From an uncultured Pelagibacteraceae bacterium (GTDB taxonomy: Bacteria > Pseudomonadota > Alphaproteobacteria > Pelagibacterales > Pelagibacteraceae), in NCBI GenBank assembly GCA_902634455.1, contig CACPKQ010000009.1, positions 1 to 50,184 of the forward strand: DNA of 50,184 nucleotides. The letters run 5' to 3'. The notes beneath the pieces were generated by a model, which saw only the letters and a program-made list of their open reading frames with translations, had not been told where the DNA came from and ran no database searches. Shown here in pieces: positions 32,535 through 41,734 of this stretch (its first letter is position 1; each line of letters starts with the position of its first letter). The position numbers and the translations under genes were made by a program.

Positions 32535-35204
32535 ATGAAACCAGGAATTAAAAATTCTTACAAAAGTTTAAAATCTATCACCATAAATGGAAATGATTAT
32601 AAATATTATTCTTTAAAAGAGGCAGAAAAAAATGGATTAAAAGAAATATCTAAACTACCTAAATCACTAAAAGTTCTTTTAGAAAATTTACTTAGATATG
32701 AAGACGATTTGACAGTAACAAAGCATCAGATAGATTCTATCAAAAACTGGTTAAATGAAAAAAAATCAAATACTGAAATAGCATATAGACCAGCAAGAGT
32801 TTTGCTTCAAGATTACACAGGAATACCAGCTATTGCAGATTTAGCTGCTATGAGAGAAGCTGTTAAAGAGAGAAATAAAAATCCAAAAACTATAAATCCT
32901 CTCTCTAAAGTTGATTTAGTTATAGATCACTCAGTACAAGTTGATAAATCAGCAAGACCTGATTCATTTGAAAAAAATGTAGATATAGAATTTGAAAGAA
33001 ACGGTGAAAGATATTCGTTTTTAAAGTGGGGTCAGCAAGCTTTCGATAATTTAAGGATCGTGCCACCAGGAACAGGTATTTGTCATCAAGTTAATTTGGA
33101 ATATTTATCTAAAGTAGTTTGGTCTGAAAAATATAAAGGCGAGAACTATTTATTTCCAGATACTTTGGTAGGAACAGACAGTCACACAACAATGGTAAAC
33201 GGGTTGTCAGTTCTTGGTTGGGGAGTAGGAGGAATAGAAGCAGAAGCAGGAATGTTAGGTCAACCAATTTCTATGCTAATACCAGAAGTAATTGGTTTTG
33301 AATTTACAAAAAAAATGCCTGAAGGAAGTACTGCAACTGATTTGGTTTTAACAGTAGTAAAAATGTTAAGAGACAAAGGAGTTGTAGGAAAATTTGTTGA
33401 ATTTTACGGAGAGGGTTTAAAAAACTTAAGTCTTGCTGACAGAGCAACAATTGCAAACATGGCTCCAGAATATGGTGCAACTTGTGGTTTTTTTCCAATA
33501 GACCAAGAGACTTTAAAATATCTAAGAGTTTCTGGAAGAGAAGAAAATATTTTAGCTATCGTGGAAAATTATGCAAAAGAACAAGGTTTGTGGATAAGTA
33601 ACAATATTGAATTTACTGATACCATATCTTTGGACATGTCTACAGTAGTTCCAACAATTTCTGGACCTAAGCGACCACAAGATAAAGTTTTATTAAATGA
33701 AGCTTCATCTGGATTTAAAAAAACATTTGAAAATATAACAGGTAGAAAGGAAAAAAAAATATCAAATGTTAATGGAGCTGATTTTGAAATTAAAGATGGT
33801 TCTGTGTTAATTGCAGCAATCACTTCTTGTACAAATACATCAAACCCGAATGTTTTAATAGGAGCAGGTTTGCTTGCAAAAAATGCTATTAAATTTGGTT
33901 TAAAAACAAAACCTTGGGTAAAAACTTCGCTAGCTCCAGGGTCAAAAGTTGTAACAGATTATCTAGAAAAATCAGGTTTAAACAAATATTTAGATGACTT
34001 AGGTTTTAATCTTGTAGGTTATGGATGCACAACATGTATTGGAAATTCTGGGCCACTTTCCGAAAATATAGTTAAAGCAATCGAAAAAGAAAATATTTAT
34101 GCTGTATCTGTTTTATCTGGAAATAGAAATTTCGAGGGTCGCATTTCTCCACATGTAAAAGCAAATTACTTAGCATCACCTCCTCTTGTTGTTGCATATG
34201 CTCTGGCAGGACATATGGAGTTTGATCTCTACAAAGATTCTTTGGGTAAAGATCAAAATGGTAAAGAAATTTATCTAAAAGATATTTGGCCATCAAATAA
34301 AGAAATAGAAAATACTTTAAGAGAATCGCTAAGTACAGACATGTTTGTAAAAAGATATTCAAATATTTCACAAGGACCAATTCAATGGCAAAAGATTATA
34401 ACTGAAAAAAATAGTATTTATAATTGGGATGAAGGATCAACTTATGTAAAAAAACCTCCTTTTTTTGAAAATCTTTCTGACAAACCAGAAGGATTTAAAA
34501 AAATTGAAGATGCAAGACCTTTGTTAATTTTGGGAGATATGATTACAACAGATCATATATCTCCAGCAGGATCCATTCAAAAGGAAAGCATAACAGGCAA
34601 ATATTTTATGGAGCATCAAATTTTACCCAAAGATTATAACTCTTACGGAGCAAGAAGAGGTAATCACGAAGTTATGATGAGAGGTACATTTGGAAATATA
34701 AGAATTAGAAACGAAATGGCGCCTGAAACTGAGGGTGGATTTACAAAAGTGTATCCCGAAGAAAAAATAATGTCCGTCTATGAAGCGTCTTTGGAATACA
34801 AAAAAAGAGGTACAGATTTAGTTGTTATAGGTGGAAAAGAATATGGTACCGGATCTTCCAGAGATTGGGCAGCCAAAGGAACGAAACTACTGGGCATTAA
34901 AGTTGTTATTGCGGAAAGTTTTGAACGAATTCACAGGTCAAATTTAGTCGGAATGGGGGTTCTTCCACTTCAATTTATAGAAAAAATTGATAGAAAAAAT
35001 TTGAAATTAATTGGATCTGAATTAATAAGTGTTCTAGATATAGAAAAGGGAATTAATCCAGGTGATAAATTGACAGTTGAAATAAAATACTCTTCAGGAG
35101 ATATTAAAAAAATAAAAACTTTATGCAGAATAGACACTAAAAATGAACTTGAGTATTATATAAATGGTGGAATTCTTCAATATGTTTTAAGAAATATGAT
35201 TTAA
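32535..35204 (+). CDS. acnA: Aconitate hydratase A
   Basis: An 889-residue AcnA/IRP-type aconitase, full length. Iron-sulfur cysteines lie in ITSCTNTSNP and GYGCTTCIGNSGPL; GTDSHTTMVNGL and GGIEAEAGMLGQP are present, and the swivel domain has ILGDMITTDHISPAGS and GKEYGTGSSRDWAAKG. It interconverts citrate and isocitrate in the TCA cycle. The next gene begins two bases after the stop, so acnA appears cotranscribed with the envelope genes behind it. Confidence 0.95.
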   Translation: MKPGIKNSYKSLKSITINGNDYKYYSLKEAEKNGLKEISKLPKSLKVLLENLLRYEDDLTVTKHQIDSIKNWLNEKKSNTEIAYRPARVLLQDYTGIPAIADLAAMREAVKERNKNPKTINPLSKVDLVIDHSVQVDKSARPDSFEKNVDIEFERNGERYSFLKWGQQAFDNLRIVPPGTGICHQVNLEYLSKVVWSEKYKGENYLFPDTLVGTDSHTTMVNGLSVLGWGVGGIEAEAGMLGQPISMLIPEVIGFEFTKKMPEGSTATDLVLTVVKMLRDKGVVGKFVEFYGEGLKNLSLADRATIANMAPEYGATCGFFPIDQETLKYLRVSGREENILAIVENYAKEQGLWISNNIEFTDTISLDMSTVVPTISGPKRPQDKVLLNEASSGFKKTFENITGRKEKKISNVNGADFEIKDGSVLIAAITSCTNTSNPNVLIGAGLLAKNAIKFGLKTKPWVKTSLAPGSKVVTDYLEKSGLNKYLDDLGFNLVGYGCTTCIGNSGPLSENIVKAIEKENIYAVSVLSGNRNFEGRISPHVKANYLASPPLVVAYALAGHMEFDLYKDSLGKDQNGKEIYLKDIWPSNKEIENTLRESLSTDMFVKRYSNISQGPIQWQKIITEKNSIYNWDEGSTYVKKPPFFENLSDKPEGFKKIEDARPLLILGDMITTDHISPAGSIQKESITGKYFMEHQILPKDYNSYGARRGNHEVMMRGTFGNIRIRNEMAPETEGGFTKVYPEEKIMSVYEASLEYKKRGTDLVVIGGKEYGTGSSRDWAAKGTKLLGIKVVIAESFERIHRSNLVGMGVLPLQFIEKIDRKNLKLIGSELISVLDIEKGINPGDKLTVEIKYSSGDIKKIKTLCRIDTKNELEYYINGGILQYVLRNMI

Positions 35205-35206
35205 TT

Positions 35207-35851
35207 ATGGAAGAAGATATATCAATTATAAATAGCAATACCAGAAGTGAAAAAATAAAAAAATTTATTATAAAAAATAAAAATAAATTAATAATATTAT
35301 TAACGACTATTTTATTAGTAGTTTTTGGATACTTTGCTTTTAAAGAATTTGAGAAAAATAAGAAGTTTAAAATTGCAGAAAAATTCAATCAATCAACAAC
35401 TATTTACTTCTCAGGTGATAAAACTCAATCAAAGAACGAACTAATTGAGATTATTAAATCTAAAGATTCCACATATTCACCTCTCGCACTATATTTTTTG
35501 ATAGATAATAAAATAGAAACTTCTAATGATGTAATTAATAACTACTTTGATGTATTAATTAAAGAAGTTAAATTTGATAAAGAAATAAAAAATTTAATTA
35601 TTTATAAAAAGGGATTATTTAATTCTGATTTTCAATCAGAAAACAATCTAATAGAAATATTAAATCCACTGATTAATTCTGACAGTATATGGAAATCTCA
35701 TGCATTGTATTTAATGGGTGAATATTTTTTTTCAAAAAATCAAAAACAAAAAGCAAAAGAATTTTATGATCAAATTATAATTTTAAAAAATAGTAACGAA
35801 AATATTAAACTACAAACCCAAAAAAGATTAAGACAAAGTTTCAGTGAATAA
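35207..35851 (+). CDS. YfgM-like membrane-anchored TPR protein
   Basis: A 214-residue protein with a Lys-rich cytoplasmic N-terminus, one membrane helix (about 30-48) and a periplasmic helical-repeat domain resembling the TPR_21 region of YfgM. YfgM works with SecYEG and PpiD and is commonly next to bamB, as here. The bamB GTG overlaps its last eight bases, showing translational coupling. Sequence similarity is weak and the call rests mainly on architecture and position. Confidence 0.7.
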   Translation: MEEDISIINSNTRSEKIKKFIIKNKNKLIILLTTILLVVFGYFAFKEFEKNKKFKIAEKFNQSTTIYFSGDKTQSKNELIEIIKSKDSTYSPLALYFLIDNKIETSNDVINNYFDVLIKEVKFDKEIKNLIIYKKGLFNSDFQSENNLIEILNPLINSDSIWKSHALYLMGEYFFSKNQKQKAKEFYDQIIILKNSNENIKLQTQKRLRQSFSE

Positions 35852-37151
35852 AAAAATAACATTTTTTATAATATTATTGTTTATTAATAATTGTTCACTA
35901 GACACAAAGTCTGGATTTTGGACAAAATCAGAAAAACTTACTAAAGAAACAAAAATTCAAACGAAAAAAATGTTCGTTGAAGAAAAAAAATTAGAAAAAG
36001 AGTTTAATTCTAGCATAAGAATAAATTTAAAAGGAAACTATTTAAATAATAGTTTTTTAAATAATTTAACTAATAATAATAATCTCGTTAATTATAAAGG
36101 ACCTGTTAAAAAAATTTCTAGATTTAAATTTAAAAAAATAAATCATTTTACAAATCTAACTCCAGAATTATTTTTTACAGAAGACAAAAGCTTAGTTTTT
36201 TATGATAACATAGGTTCAATTTTAAAATTTGATTTAAATTCAAATTTAAACTGGAAATCAAATATTTATAAAAAATCAGAAAAGAAATTAGAACCCATAC
36301 TTTCATTTGCGGGCAATAATAAAGTTATCATAGTAGCGGATAATTTTGGCAAATATTATTCAATTGATTTAAAAACAGGTAAATTAATATGGTCTAAAAA
36401 AAATACAGATCCTTTTAACTCACAAATTAAAATATTTGGTAATACATTTTTTGTAGTTGATTACTCAAATACTTTAAGGTGCTTTTCTATAACTGACGGT
36501 AGTGAAATATGGAAATTTAAATCGACTGTTCCATTAATAAGATCTCAACAAAAAACTTCAATAGTTTTAAGCAAAAATTTAGTAATATTTATTAATTCTT
36601 TAGGAGAGTTAACTGCACTTAATAATAAATCTGGAGATCTAATATGGCAAACACCTACTCAGCTTAACAAAATATCTGGTAACTCTTTTATGAGAATGAA
36701 TTCAGATTTAGTATTGGACAAAAATTTTTTATTTTTTTCTAATAATGATAATGATTTTTTTTCTATAGATTTAAATAGTGGATTAATTAATTGGAAACAG
36801 AAAATTAACTCTTCATTAAGACCTACAGTTATAAATAATTTAGTTTTTACTATTACCATGGAAGGATATTTTGTAATTATTGATAGTAAAAGTGGAAATA
36901 TTATAAGAATTACAAATATTTTTGATAAAATAAAAAAATCAAAAAGAAATAAAATTAAACCAACAGGATTCATTGTAAGTCGAGATAAAATATATTTAAG
37001 TTTAGATAATGGTAGGTTGTTAGTAATTAATTTATCGAATGGTAAAACCACTGAAGTAGTAAAAATAGCTAATAGTAAAATTTCTAGACCGCATATTCAT
37101 AATAACAATATGTATTTAATTAAAAGTAATGGAATACTTAAAGTAAATTAA
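35844..37151 (+). CDS. bamB: PQQ-like beta-propeller lipoprotein, BamB-like
   Basis: A 435-residue protein. Residues 1-18 form a short hydrophobic signal with a Cys (NNCSL) as a likely but imperfect lipobox. Repeats of the PQQ-propeller type follow, such as YYSIDLKTGKLIWSKK, CFSITDGSEIWKF and FFSIDLNSGLINWKQK. BamB helps assemble outer-membrane beta-barrels. It is somewhat longer than typical BamB because of an Asn/Lys-rich linker before the propeller (about 20-90). The usual downstream gene der is absent here. Confidence 0.85.
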   Translation: MNKKITFFIILLFINNCSLDTKSGFWTKSEKLTKETKIQTKKMFVEEKKLEKEFNSSIRINLKGNYLNNSFLNNLTNNNNLVNYKGPVKKISRFKFKKINHFTNLTPELFFTEDKSLVFYDNIGSILKFDLNSNLNWKSNIYKKSEKKLEPILSFAGNNKVIIVADNFGKYYSIDLKTGKLIWSKKNTDPFNSQIKIFGNTFFVVDYSNTLRCFSITDGSEIWKFKSTVPLIRSQQKTSIVLSKNLVIFINSLGELTALNNKSGDLIWQTPTQLNKISGNSFMRMNSDLVLDKNFLFFSNNDNDFFSIDLNSGLINWKQKINSSLRPTVINNLVFTITMEGYFVIIDSKSGNIIRITNIFDKIKKSKRNKIKPTGFIVSRDKIYLSLDNGRLLVINLSNGKTTEVVKIANSKISRPHIHNNNMYLIKSNGILKVN

Positions 37152-37580
37152 ATGATTTTTAAATTATTAGAAAAACTAGGAAGAAAAAAACTTGTTTTAG
37201 ATAGAGGACCTTCTCATCCAAAATATAATGAAGCAAAACCTTGGATGAATAGATATTATATTTTATTTAGGAATAGACCAAAATGGTTTCCATTTAACTT
37301 CATAATTCACGAAATGCTAGATAATGATCATGGTAAAGGAGTACATAATCATTTGTGTCCTTATATAACAATTATTTTGCGTCATGGGTATTGGGAAACT
37401 ACCAAAACAGGAAAACACTGGAGAGCTCCTGGATATATTGGTTTTAGGTCGGCCAATAATTTTCACAGAGTAGATTTAAAAGCTGGAACGAGACCCTTAA
37501 CTTTATTTATCCCAGGACCATTTGGATTAAGAAAAGGACCAAGATCAGAATACGGTGTAGATTTTAAAACAAAGATATAG
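37152..37580 (+). CDS. Cupin-like hypothetical protein
   Basis: A 142-residue protein of unknown function. Two His-containing strands, DHGKGVHNHLCPYITIILRHG (about 56-76) and NNFHRVDL (about 100-107), are spaced as in a small metal-binding cupin. The surrounding sequence is rich in Trp, Gly and Pro (WETTKTGKHWRAPGYIGF). The ATG abuts the bamB stop, and the end overlaps the GTG of yjbQ by one base. Not assignable further. Confidence 0.6.
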   Translation: MIFKLLEKLGRKKLVLDRGPSHPKYNEAKPWMNRYYILFRNRPKWFPFNFIIHEMLDNDHGKGVHNHLCPYITIILRHGYWETTKTGKHWRAPGYIGFRSANNFHRVDLKAGTRPLTLFIPGPFGLRKGPRSEYGVDFKTKI

Positions 37581-37999
37581 TGATACAAAAATTTTTTACT
37601 TTAGAAATTAAAACAAAAGGACAAAAATTGTATGATTTTACAGATAAAACTTCAGAATGGATTAAAAGTTTTAAATTTAAGAATGGTATTTTAAATTTGA
37701 GCATTCAACATACTAGCGCTTCTTTAGTTGTGCAAGAAAATGCTGATCCAGATGTTCAAACTGATTTAATCAATTTTTTTGATAGAATTGTGCCTATGAA
37801 TAATAAAAATTATATTCATACAACGGAGGGCAAAGATGATATGCCTGCACATATCAAGTCTGCAATTACAAATAATCAAATATCTTTAAGTATAAAAAAT
37901 GGAAAATTACTATTAGGTACTTGGCAGGGTCTTTACTTGTTTGAGCATAGGTTAAATTCACAAACTAGAAAAATTATTCATCATTTTATTGGTGAGTAA
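37580..37999 (+). CDS. yjbQ: YjbQ/UPF0047 family protein
   Basis: A 139-residue full-length UPF0047 protein beginning with GTG. IQHTSASLVVQENADPDV, HTTEGKDDMPAHIKSA and LLLGTWQGLYLFEHR are diagnostic, with conserved His and Asp that form the putative active site. YjbQ has thiamin phosphate synthase activity in some assays, but its physiological role is not settled. Its end is six bases from the convergent hypothetical gene. Confidence 0.9.
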   Translation: MIQKFFTLEIKTKGQKLYDFTDKTSEWIKSFKFKNGILNLSIQHTSASLVVQENADPDVQTDLINFFDRIVPMNNKNYIHTTEGKDDMPAHIKSAITNNQISLSIKNGKLLLGTWQGLYLFEHRLNSQTRKIIHHFIGE

Positions 38000-38005
38000 A
38001 ATTTA

Positions 38006-38461
38006 TTAAATAAAAGGGTTATAAGCCCACTGCAGAATAGCCTGTCTTTGTCTTCTCCTACAAGTAAAATCTCCTTCTTCACAATTATTTTTTATTGCTT
38101 TCACGTGCCTTGTAAAATTTTTCCACCTTTTAATTTGAATTTCATCAATTTTTGGAATGCGCCTTCCATTTGAAAATCTACAATACCATTGAAACCAACC
38201 AAGAGGATCTTCTTTAAAAATCCATCCTTTCTCTATCCACTCCCTTCTTGAAAGTCCTGCTTTAACTCTAAATCTGTTTAATTTTACATTAAATTTTTTA
38301 CTAATTTTTGCATTTTTGAACCAAGACTTTGGATATTCATCTATTTTATCACCGAAATAAGAACCACCGAAAACACCCAGTTCTAACATTTGTTTTGGTG
38401 TTAATTCTGGCTTAAATATATTGTAGAAATGATTTTTAACCATTTCATAGCTTGTTAGCAA
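38006..38461 (-). CDS. Conserved hypothetical protein, last gene of the methylamine block
   Basis: A 151-residue soluble protein rich in Trp, Arg and Lys. I recognise a conserved pattern (TPKQMLELGVFGG, WIFKEDPLGWFQWYCR, GRRIPKIDEIQIKRW, CRRRQRQAILQWAY) found in uncharacterised proteins of bacteria and fungi, but no function is known to me. It starts seven bases after gmaS and is probably cotranscribed. Confidence 0.7.
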   Translation of the reverse strand: MLTSYEMVKNHFYNIFKPELTPKQMLELGVFGGSYFGDKIDEYPKSWFKNAKISKKFNVKLNRFRVKAGLSRREWIEKGWIFKEDPLGWFQWYCRFSNGRRIPKIDEIQIKRWKNFTRHVKAIKNNCEEGDFTCRRRQRQAILQWAYNPFI

Positions 38462-38468
38462 AAATTAT

Positions 38469-39794
38469 TTAACAATCAAGAGTATTATTTTTTTCCCATT
38501 GAGTTACAGGACTTCTTTTATCAAAGTTTTCTTCTTCGTAAAAACTGTCTAATTCTAGATTTTTTAATTTTATGTAACTATTAATTACGCTTTCACCAAA
38601 AGCTTCTTTTATATTTTTGCTTTCATTTAACTTTTCTAAAGATTTTTCTAAGTCATCAGGAAGTCTTGCTAAATTTGGATATTGTTTATAATCAGTGTAC
38701 ATATTACAATTTAAGGGCTCACCAGGGTCACTTTTGTTATTTAGCCCATATAGTCCTGCTGCAATTACACCGGCTTGTAATAAGTAAGGGTTTGCAGACC
38801 CATCCATTAATCTTAATTCAAATCTACCATCATCAGGTATTCTAATCATATGTGTTCTATTATTTCCCGAGTATGAAATGCTTGAAGGAGACCAGGAAGC
38901 TCCAGATTTAGTTGGAGGAGCATTTATTCTTCTGTAGCTATTGATTGTTGGATTAAAAAAGGCAGATAAAGATTCTGCATTTTTCATTATACCTCCTAAA
39001 AAATTATATGCTAACCTACTAAGTCCCAATCTATCAGATTTATCTAAAAATTTATTATTGTTTCCTTGCCACACAGAGATATGAGCATGACATCCATTTC
39101 CAGTTAAATTTTGAAAAGGCTTTGGCATAAAAGATGCTCTTAAACCATGTTTCTCAGCTAAAGATTTAACCATAAATTTAAAAAAAGTATGTCTATCTGC
39201 AGTCATTAAGCACTCTGAATAATCCCAGTTCATTTCAAATTGTCCATTTGCATCTTCATGATCATTTTGATAAGGACCCCATCCTAGTTCAATCATAGAG
39301 TCACAAATTTCTTTAATTAAATCATATCTTCTCATTAAAGCTAATTGATCATAACAAGGTTTTGATTGAATATCTCTTGGATCAGCTATATTTGATGCAT
39401 CTGGAGTTAGCAGAAAATACTCACACTCAACACCAGATTTCATTGTTAAATTTTTTTTTGATAAATTGTTAATTTGGTTTTTTAACATTACTCTTGGTGA
39501 GGCTTCTACAGGTTTTCCATTCATGTATAAATCTGAAGCTAACCATCCCACTTCTTTATTCCATGGCAACTGAATTAAGCTATCAGTATCAGGTATTGCA
39601 AAAATATCTGGATCAGCTGGTGTCATATCCAGCCAAGCAGCAAAACCACCGAATCCAGCTCCATTTTTCTGCATTTCAGCAATAGAACGTGTTGGCACTA
39701 ATTTTGATCTCAGCACACCAAATAAATCAACAAAACTAATTAGAAAATATTTTATTTTTTTTGCTTTTGCTATCGATGCTAAGTTTTTTCCCAT
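38469..39794 (-). CDS. gmaS: Gamma-glutamylmethylamide synthetase (GmaS)
   Basis: A 441-residue enzyme of the glutamine synthetase superfamily. The opening MGKNLASIAKAKKIKYFLIS, the NDHEDANGQFEMNW and GNGCHAHISVW catalytic segments and the end QWEKNNTLDC match what I recall of GmaS from marine alphaproteobacteria. GmaS ligates monomethylamine to glutamate at the cost of ATP, the entry to the N-methylglutamate pathway. The related gene at 45398 is more divergent and longer, so I assign the GmaS role here. It lies 22 bases after a small membrane-protein frame. Confidence 0.85.
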   Translation of the reverse strand: MGKNLASIAKAKKIKYFLISFVDLFGVLRSKLVPTRSIAEMQKNGAGFGGFAAWLDMTPADPDIFAIPDTDSLIQLPWNKEVGWLASDLYMNGKPVEASPRVMLKNQINNLSKKNLTMKSGVECEYFLLTPDASNIADPRDIQSKPCYDQLALMRRYDLIKEICDSMIELGWGPYQNDHEDANGQFEMNWDYSECLMTADRHTFFKFMVKSLAEKHGLRASFMPKPFQNLTGNGCHAHISVWQGNNNKFLDKSDRLGLSRLAYNFLGGIMKNAESLSAFFNPTINSYRRINAPPTKSGASWSPSSISYSGNNRTHMIRIPDDGRFELRLMDGSANPYLLQAGVIAAGLYGLNNKSDPGEPLNCNMYTDYKQYPNLARLPDDLEKSLEKLNESKNIKEAFGESVINSYIKLKNLELDSFYEEENFDKRSPVTQWEKNNTLDC

Positions 39795-39816
39795 ACATTA
39801 TCTTAGCATATTTTTT

Positions 39817-39978
39817 TTAATTAAATAAAGATAAAAAAAAGTCTTTATAATAAATTAAATTAACAACAATAATTATAATAATAGCAATTATAACGCCGTA
39901 CTTTGATTTTGGCCAAGCAAGTCTAGCCATCCTACTAGGAGTTTTATTGATATTTTTTTCTGAATCTTGGTTTTCCAT
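39817..39978 (-). CDS. Small single-helix membrane protein (53 residues)
   Basis: A short frame between gmaS and the terminator behind the next gene. It encodes a charged start (MENQDSEKNINK), a Trp/Pro/Lys stretch and one strongly hydrophobic helix of about 15 residues (GVIIAIIIIIVVNLIYY). No ribosome site is seen, and the ATG lies right after the terminator T-run, so expression is uncertain. The membrane-protein pattern, and the length of frame without another gene, argue for a real gene. Confidence 0.4.
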   Translation of the reverse strand: MENQDSEKNINKTPSRMARLAWPKSKYGVIIAIIIIIVVNLIYYKDFFLSLFN

Positions 39979-40014
39979 AAAAAAAAGGGCGTACAAAAAT
40001 AATGTACGCCCCTT
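39979..40014 (-). terminator. Rho-independent terminator after amt and its small partner
   Basis: An 11-bp stem (AAAGGGCGTAC at 39984-39994, with GTACGCCCCTT at 40004-40014 as its near-complement) is followed on the - strand by seven T residues. It separates the amt unit from gmaS. Confidence 0.8.
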
Positions 40015-40027
40015 TAATTCTTTTTAA

Positions 40028-40249
40028 TTATCCATCGGTAACGTTGCTCTTCCAATCATTTGGTCCATGTCTTTTTCTAGCAAGTTTTGAAAGTTTATCA
40101 CTTTCTTGTTTTGCAGCAAGTACATGCCAACCAATCCAAAGAACAAAGGCAATAAGAACTAAAATTCCTTCAGTTCCTACTCCGGGATAAACAGCACCCG
40201 CAACTTCTTTGGCACTTAAATGATCTATCCAATTTGTTACTGTAGCCAT
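40028..40249 (-). CDS. Small membrane protein downstream of amt
   Basis: A 73-residue protein with one helix (GILVLIAFVLWIGWHVLAA, about 28-46) and a basic C-terminal tail. A textbook AAAGGAGG ribosome site lies just before the ATG, in the 11-base gap behind amt, so it is almost surely translated with the transporter. No similarity to GlnK, the usual amt partner, is seen. It may be an auxiliary subunit or regulator of Amt. Confidence 0.75.
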   Translation of the reverse strand: MATVTNWIDHLSAKEVAGAVYPGVGTEGILVLIAFVLWIGWHVLAAKQESDKLSKLARKRHGPNDWKSNVTDG

Positions 40250-40260
40250 ATTATCCTCCT

Positions 40261-41661
40261 TTACCTACTGGCCGATGCAACTGATTTTTCATCATCTTTT
40301 GCAGCTTCCATGATTTCGTAGTCTAGACCAGCTATTTCTACTTCTCTTGGAATTCTAAGTTTACCCATTCCATGAAGCACTTTTGCTATAATCCAACCTG
40401 GTATAAAACCAAGGACTACAAACATTATTATTGCACCCAAGAACATTCCTAAAGGATTTATTGGAGCATAATCTGTTCCTACCCACATTGCTCCAACGCT
40501 ATATCCTGAAGAAGGATAACCGTTAAGAACAAATCCACAGATTATTAAACCAGCAACTCCTGCATAACCGTGCACTGCCACAGCTCCAACTGCATCATCT
40601 ATTTTGAACTTACGTTCAACCCAGTAATGTAGTTTGTAAGCAACAACAACACCGATCATAGCAATGATCATTGATTGAATTGGATGATATAAGTCATTAC
40701 CCGCAGACGCACAAATAATACCCGCTAGTCCACTTGAGTAAGTCCAGAATGGATCACCTTTAGCTACAAGATATCCAGCTAACAATCCTCCAGACAACGA
40801 CATTAAGAAGTTCATTGTAATACCACTTAATGTAGTAGGGGTTACATATATGTTTGTTGCAGTAAAGTACGTTACACCTTCCATACCGTATTCGGGTCCA
40901 AGATCAAATATTGGTATATTACAAGCAGCATAGAAACCCCAGAAACCAGTATAAATTAAAAACAATCCTACTGTTACTAACCATGGGTTTCTTGGTCCTA
41001 TATTTCTTGGTTCACCGCTAGATGAAAATTTACCAATTCTTGGTCCTAAAACAGCTAGAATACCCAAAGCAAATCCACCAGCTACTGCGTGAATTACTCC
41101 TGACGCGTAAGCGTCATGGTACCCGAGTATCTTAAGCATCCAACCATCGAAGTGCCATCCCCATGCAGCATCGATCACCCAAAAACATGATCCTATCGCA
41201 ATTGCTAAGATACCGAATGCAAAAGTTGTAATTCTTTCGATTACCGCACCTGAAACAATTGAGGCTGCTGTCCATGAGAATAATAAAAACGCTGCCCAGA
41301 ATACTCCACTTATGTGATCACCTAAGTTAACTGCCATTAATTCACTATTTGGCACATACCACTTAGCACTAAAAGCAGACTCATCTGTTATTAAAGCTGC
41401 GCTTTCGTTCATTATTGATGGTGCAAGACCTGGTCCTGTTGGAAACGCCCAATATATCCACCATCCAAATAAAAACCAAGTTACTGTTACCAGTGGTATC
41501 AGCATCGTGTTTTTCATTAAAGTATGTTGATGATGTTTGTATCGAGAAGCTCCAACTTCATACATACAGAAACCCACGTGAATTAAAAACATGAGTACCA
41601 CTGTTATCCAGTAGTAAAATTCTGTAAATACGGTTGTCAATGCACCTAATTGATCAGTCAT
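40261..41661 (-). CDS. amtB: Ammonium transporter (Amt family)
   Basis: A 466-residue Amt/MEP protein with about eleven helices. FWAAFLLFSWTAASIVSGAVIER, the pore-His region SGVIHAVAGGFALGILAVLGPR and the second pore His region VGAVAVHGYAGVAGLI are present. It lacks a clear cleavable signal. The location behind the N-methylglutamate synthase genes suggests that the substrate may be ammonium or methylammonium. A strong GGAGG ribosome site precedes it, with a GTTTAAAC palindrome just upstream. Confidence 0.9.
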   Translation of the reverse strand: MTDQLGALTTVFTEFYYWITVVLMFLIHVGFCMYEVGASRYKHHQHTLMKNTMLIPLVTVTWFLFGWWIYWAFPTGPGLAPSIMNESAALITDESAFSAKWYVPNSELMAVNLGDHISGVFWAAFLLFSWTAASIVSGAVIERITTFAFGILAIAIGSCFWVIDAAWGWHFDGWMLKILGYHDAYASGVIHAVAGGFALGILAVLGPRIGKFSSSGEPRNIGPRNPWLVTVGLFLIYTGFWGFYAACNIPIFDLGPEYGMEGVTYFTATNIYVTPTTLSGITMNFLMSLSGGLLAGYLVAKGDPFWTYSSGLAGIICASAGNDLYHPIQSMIIAMIGVVVAYKLHYWVERKFKIDDAVGAVAVHGYAGVAGLIICGFVLNGYPSSGYSVGAMWVGTDYAPINPLGMFLGAIIMFVVLGFIPGWIIAKVLHGMGKLRIPREVEIAGLDYEIMEAAKDDEKSVASASR

Positions 41662-41667
41662 TTCAAA

Positions 41668-41687
41668 CCTCCGTTTGTTTAAACAAA
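41668..41687 (-). promoter_or_regulatory. amt leader: 14-bp GTTTAAAC palindrome plus strong ribosome site
   Basis: On the - strand TTTGTTTAAACAAA (41674-41687) is followed almost directly by CGGAGG (GGAGG at 41668-41672), six bases before the ATG. The core GTTTAAAC is shared with the potD and proX leaders. Confidence 0.45.
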
Positions 41688-41734
41688 TTGATAGGATTCT
41701 AATAAATAGGTTAGAGACTACAATGATAAAAATA

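Noticed and set aside
34072-34380. 102-residue open frame opposite acnA
   Set aside because: A shadow of the highly conserved aconitase coding sequence; no ribosome site or recognisable motif.
36659-37051. 130-residue open frame opposite bamB
   Set aside because: It lies entirely inside the propeller gene on the other strand, with a hydrophobic composition expected from complementing Lys/Asn-rich codons.
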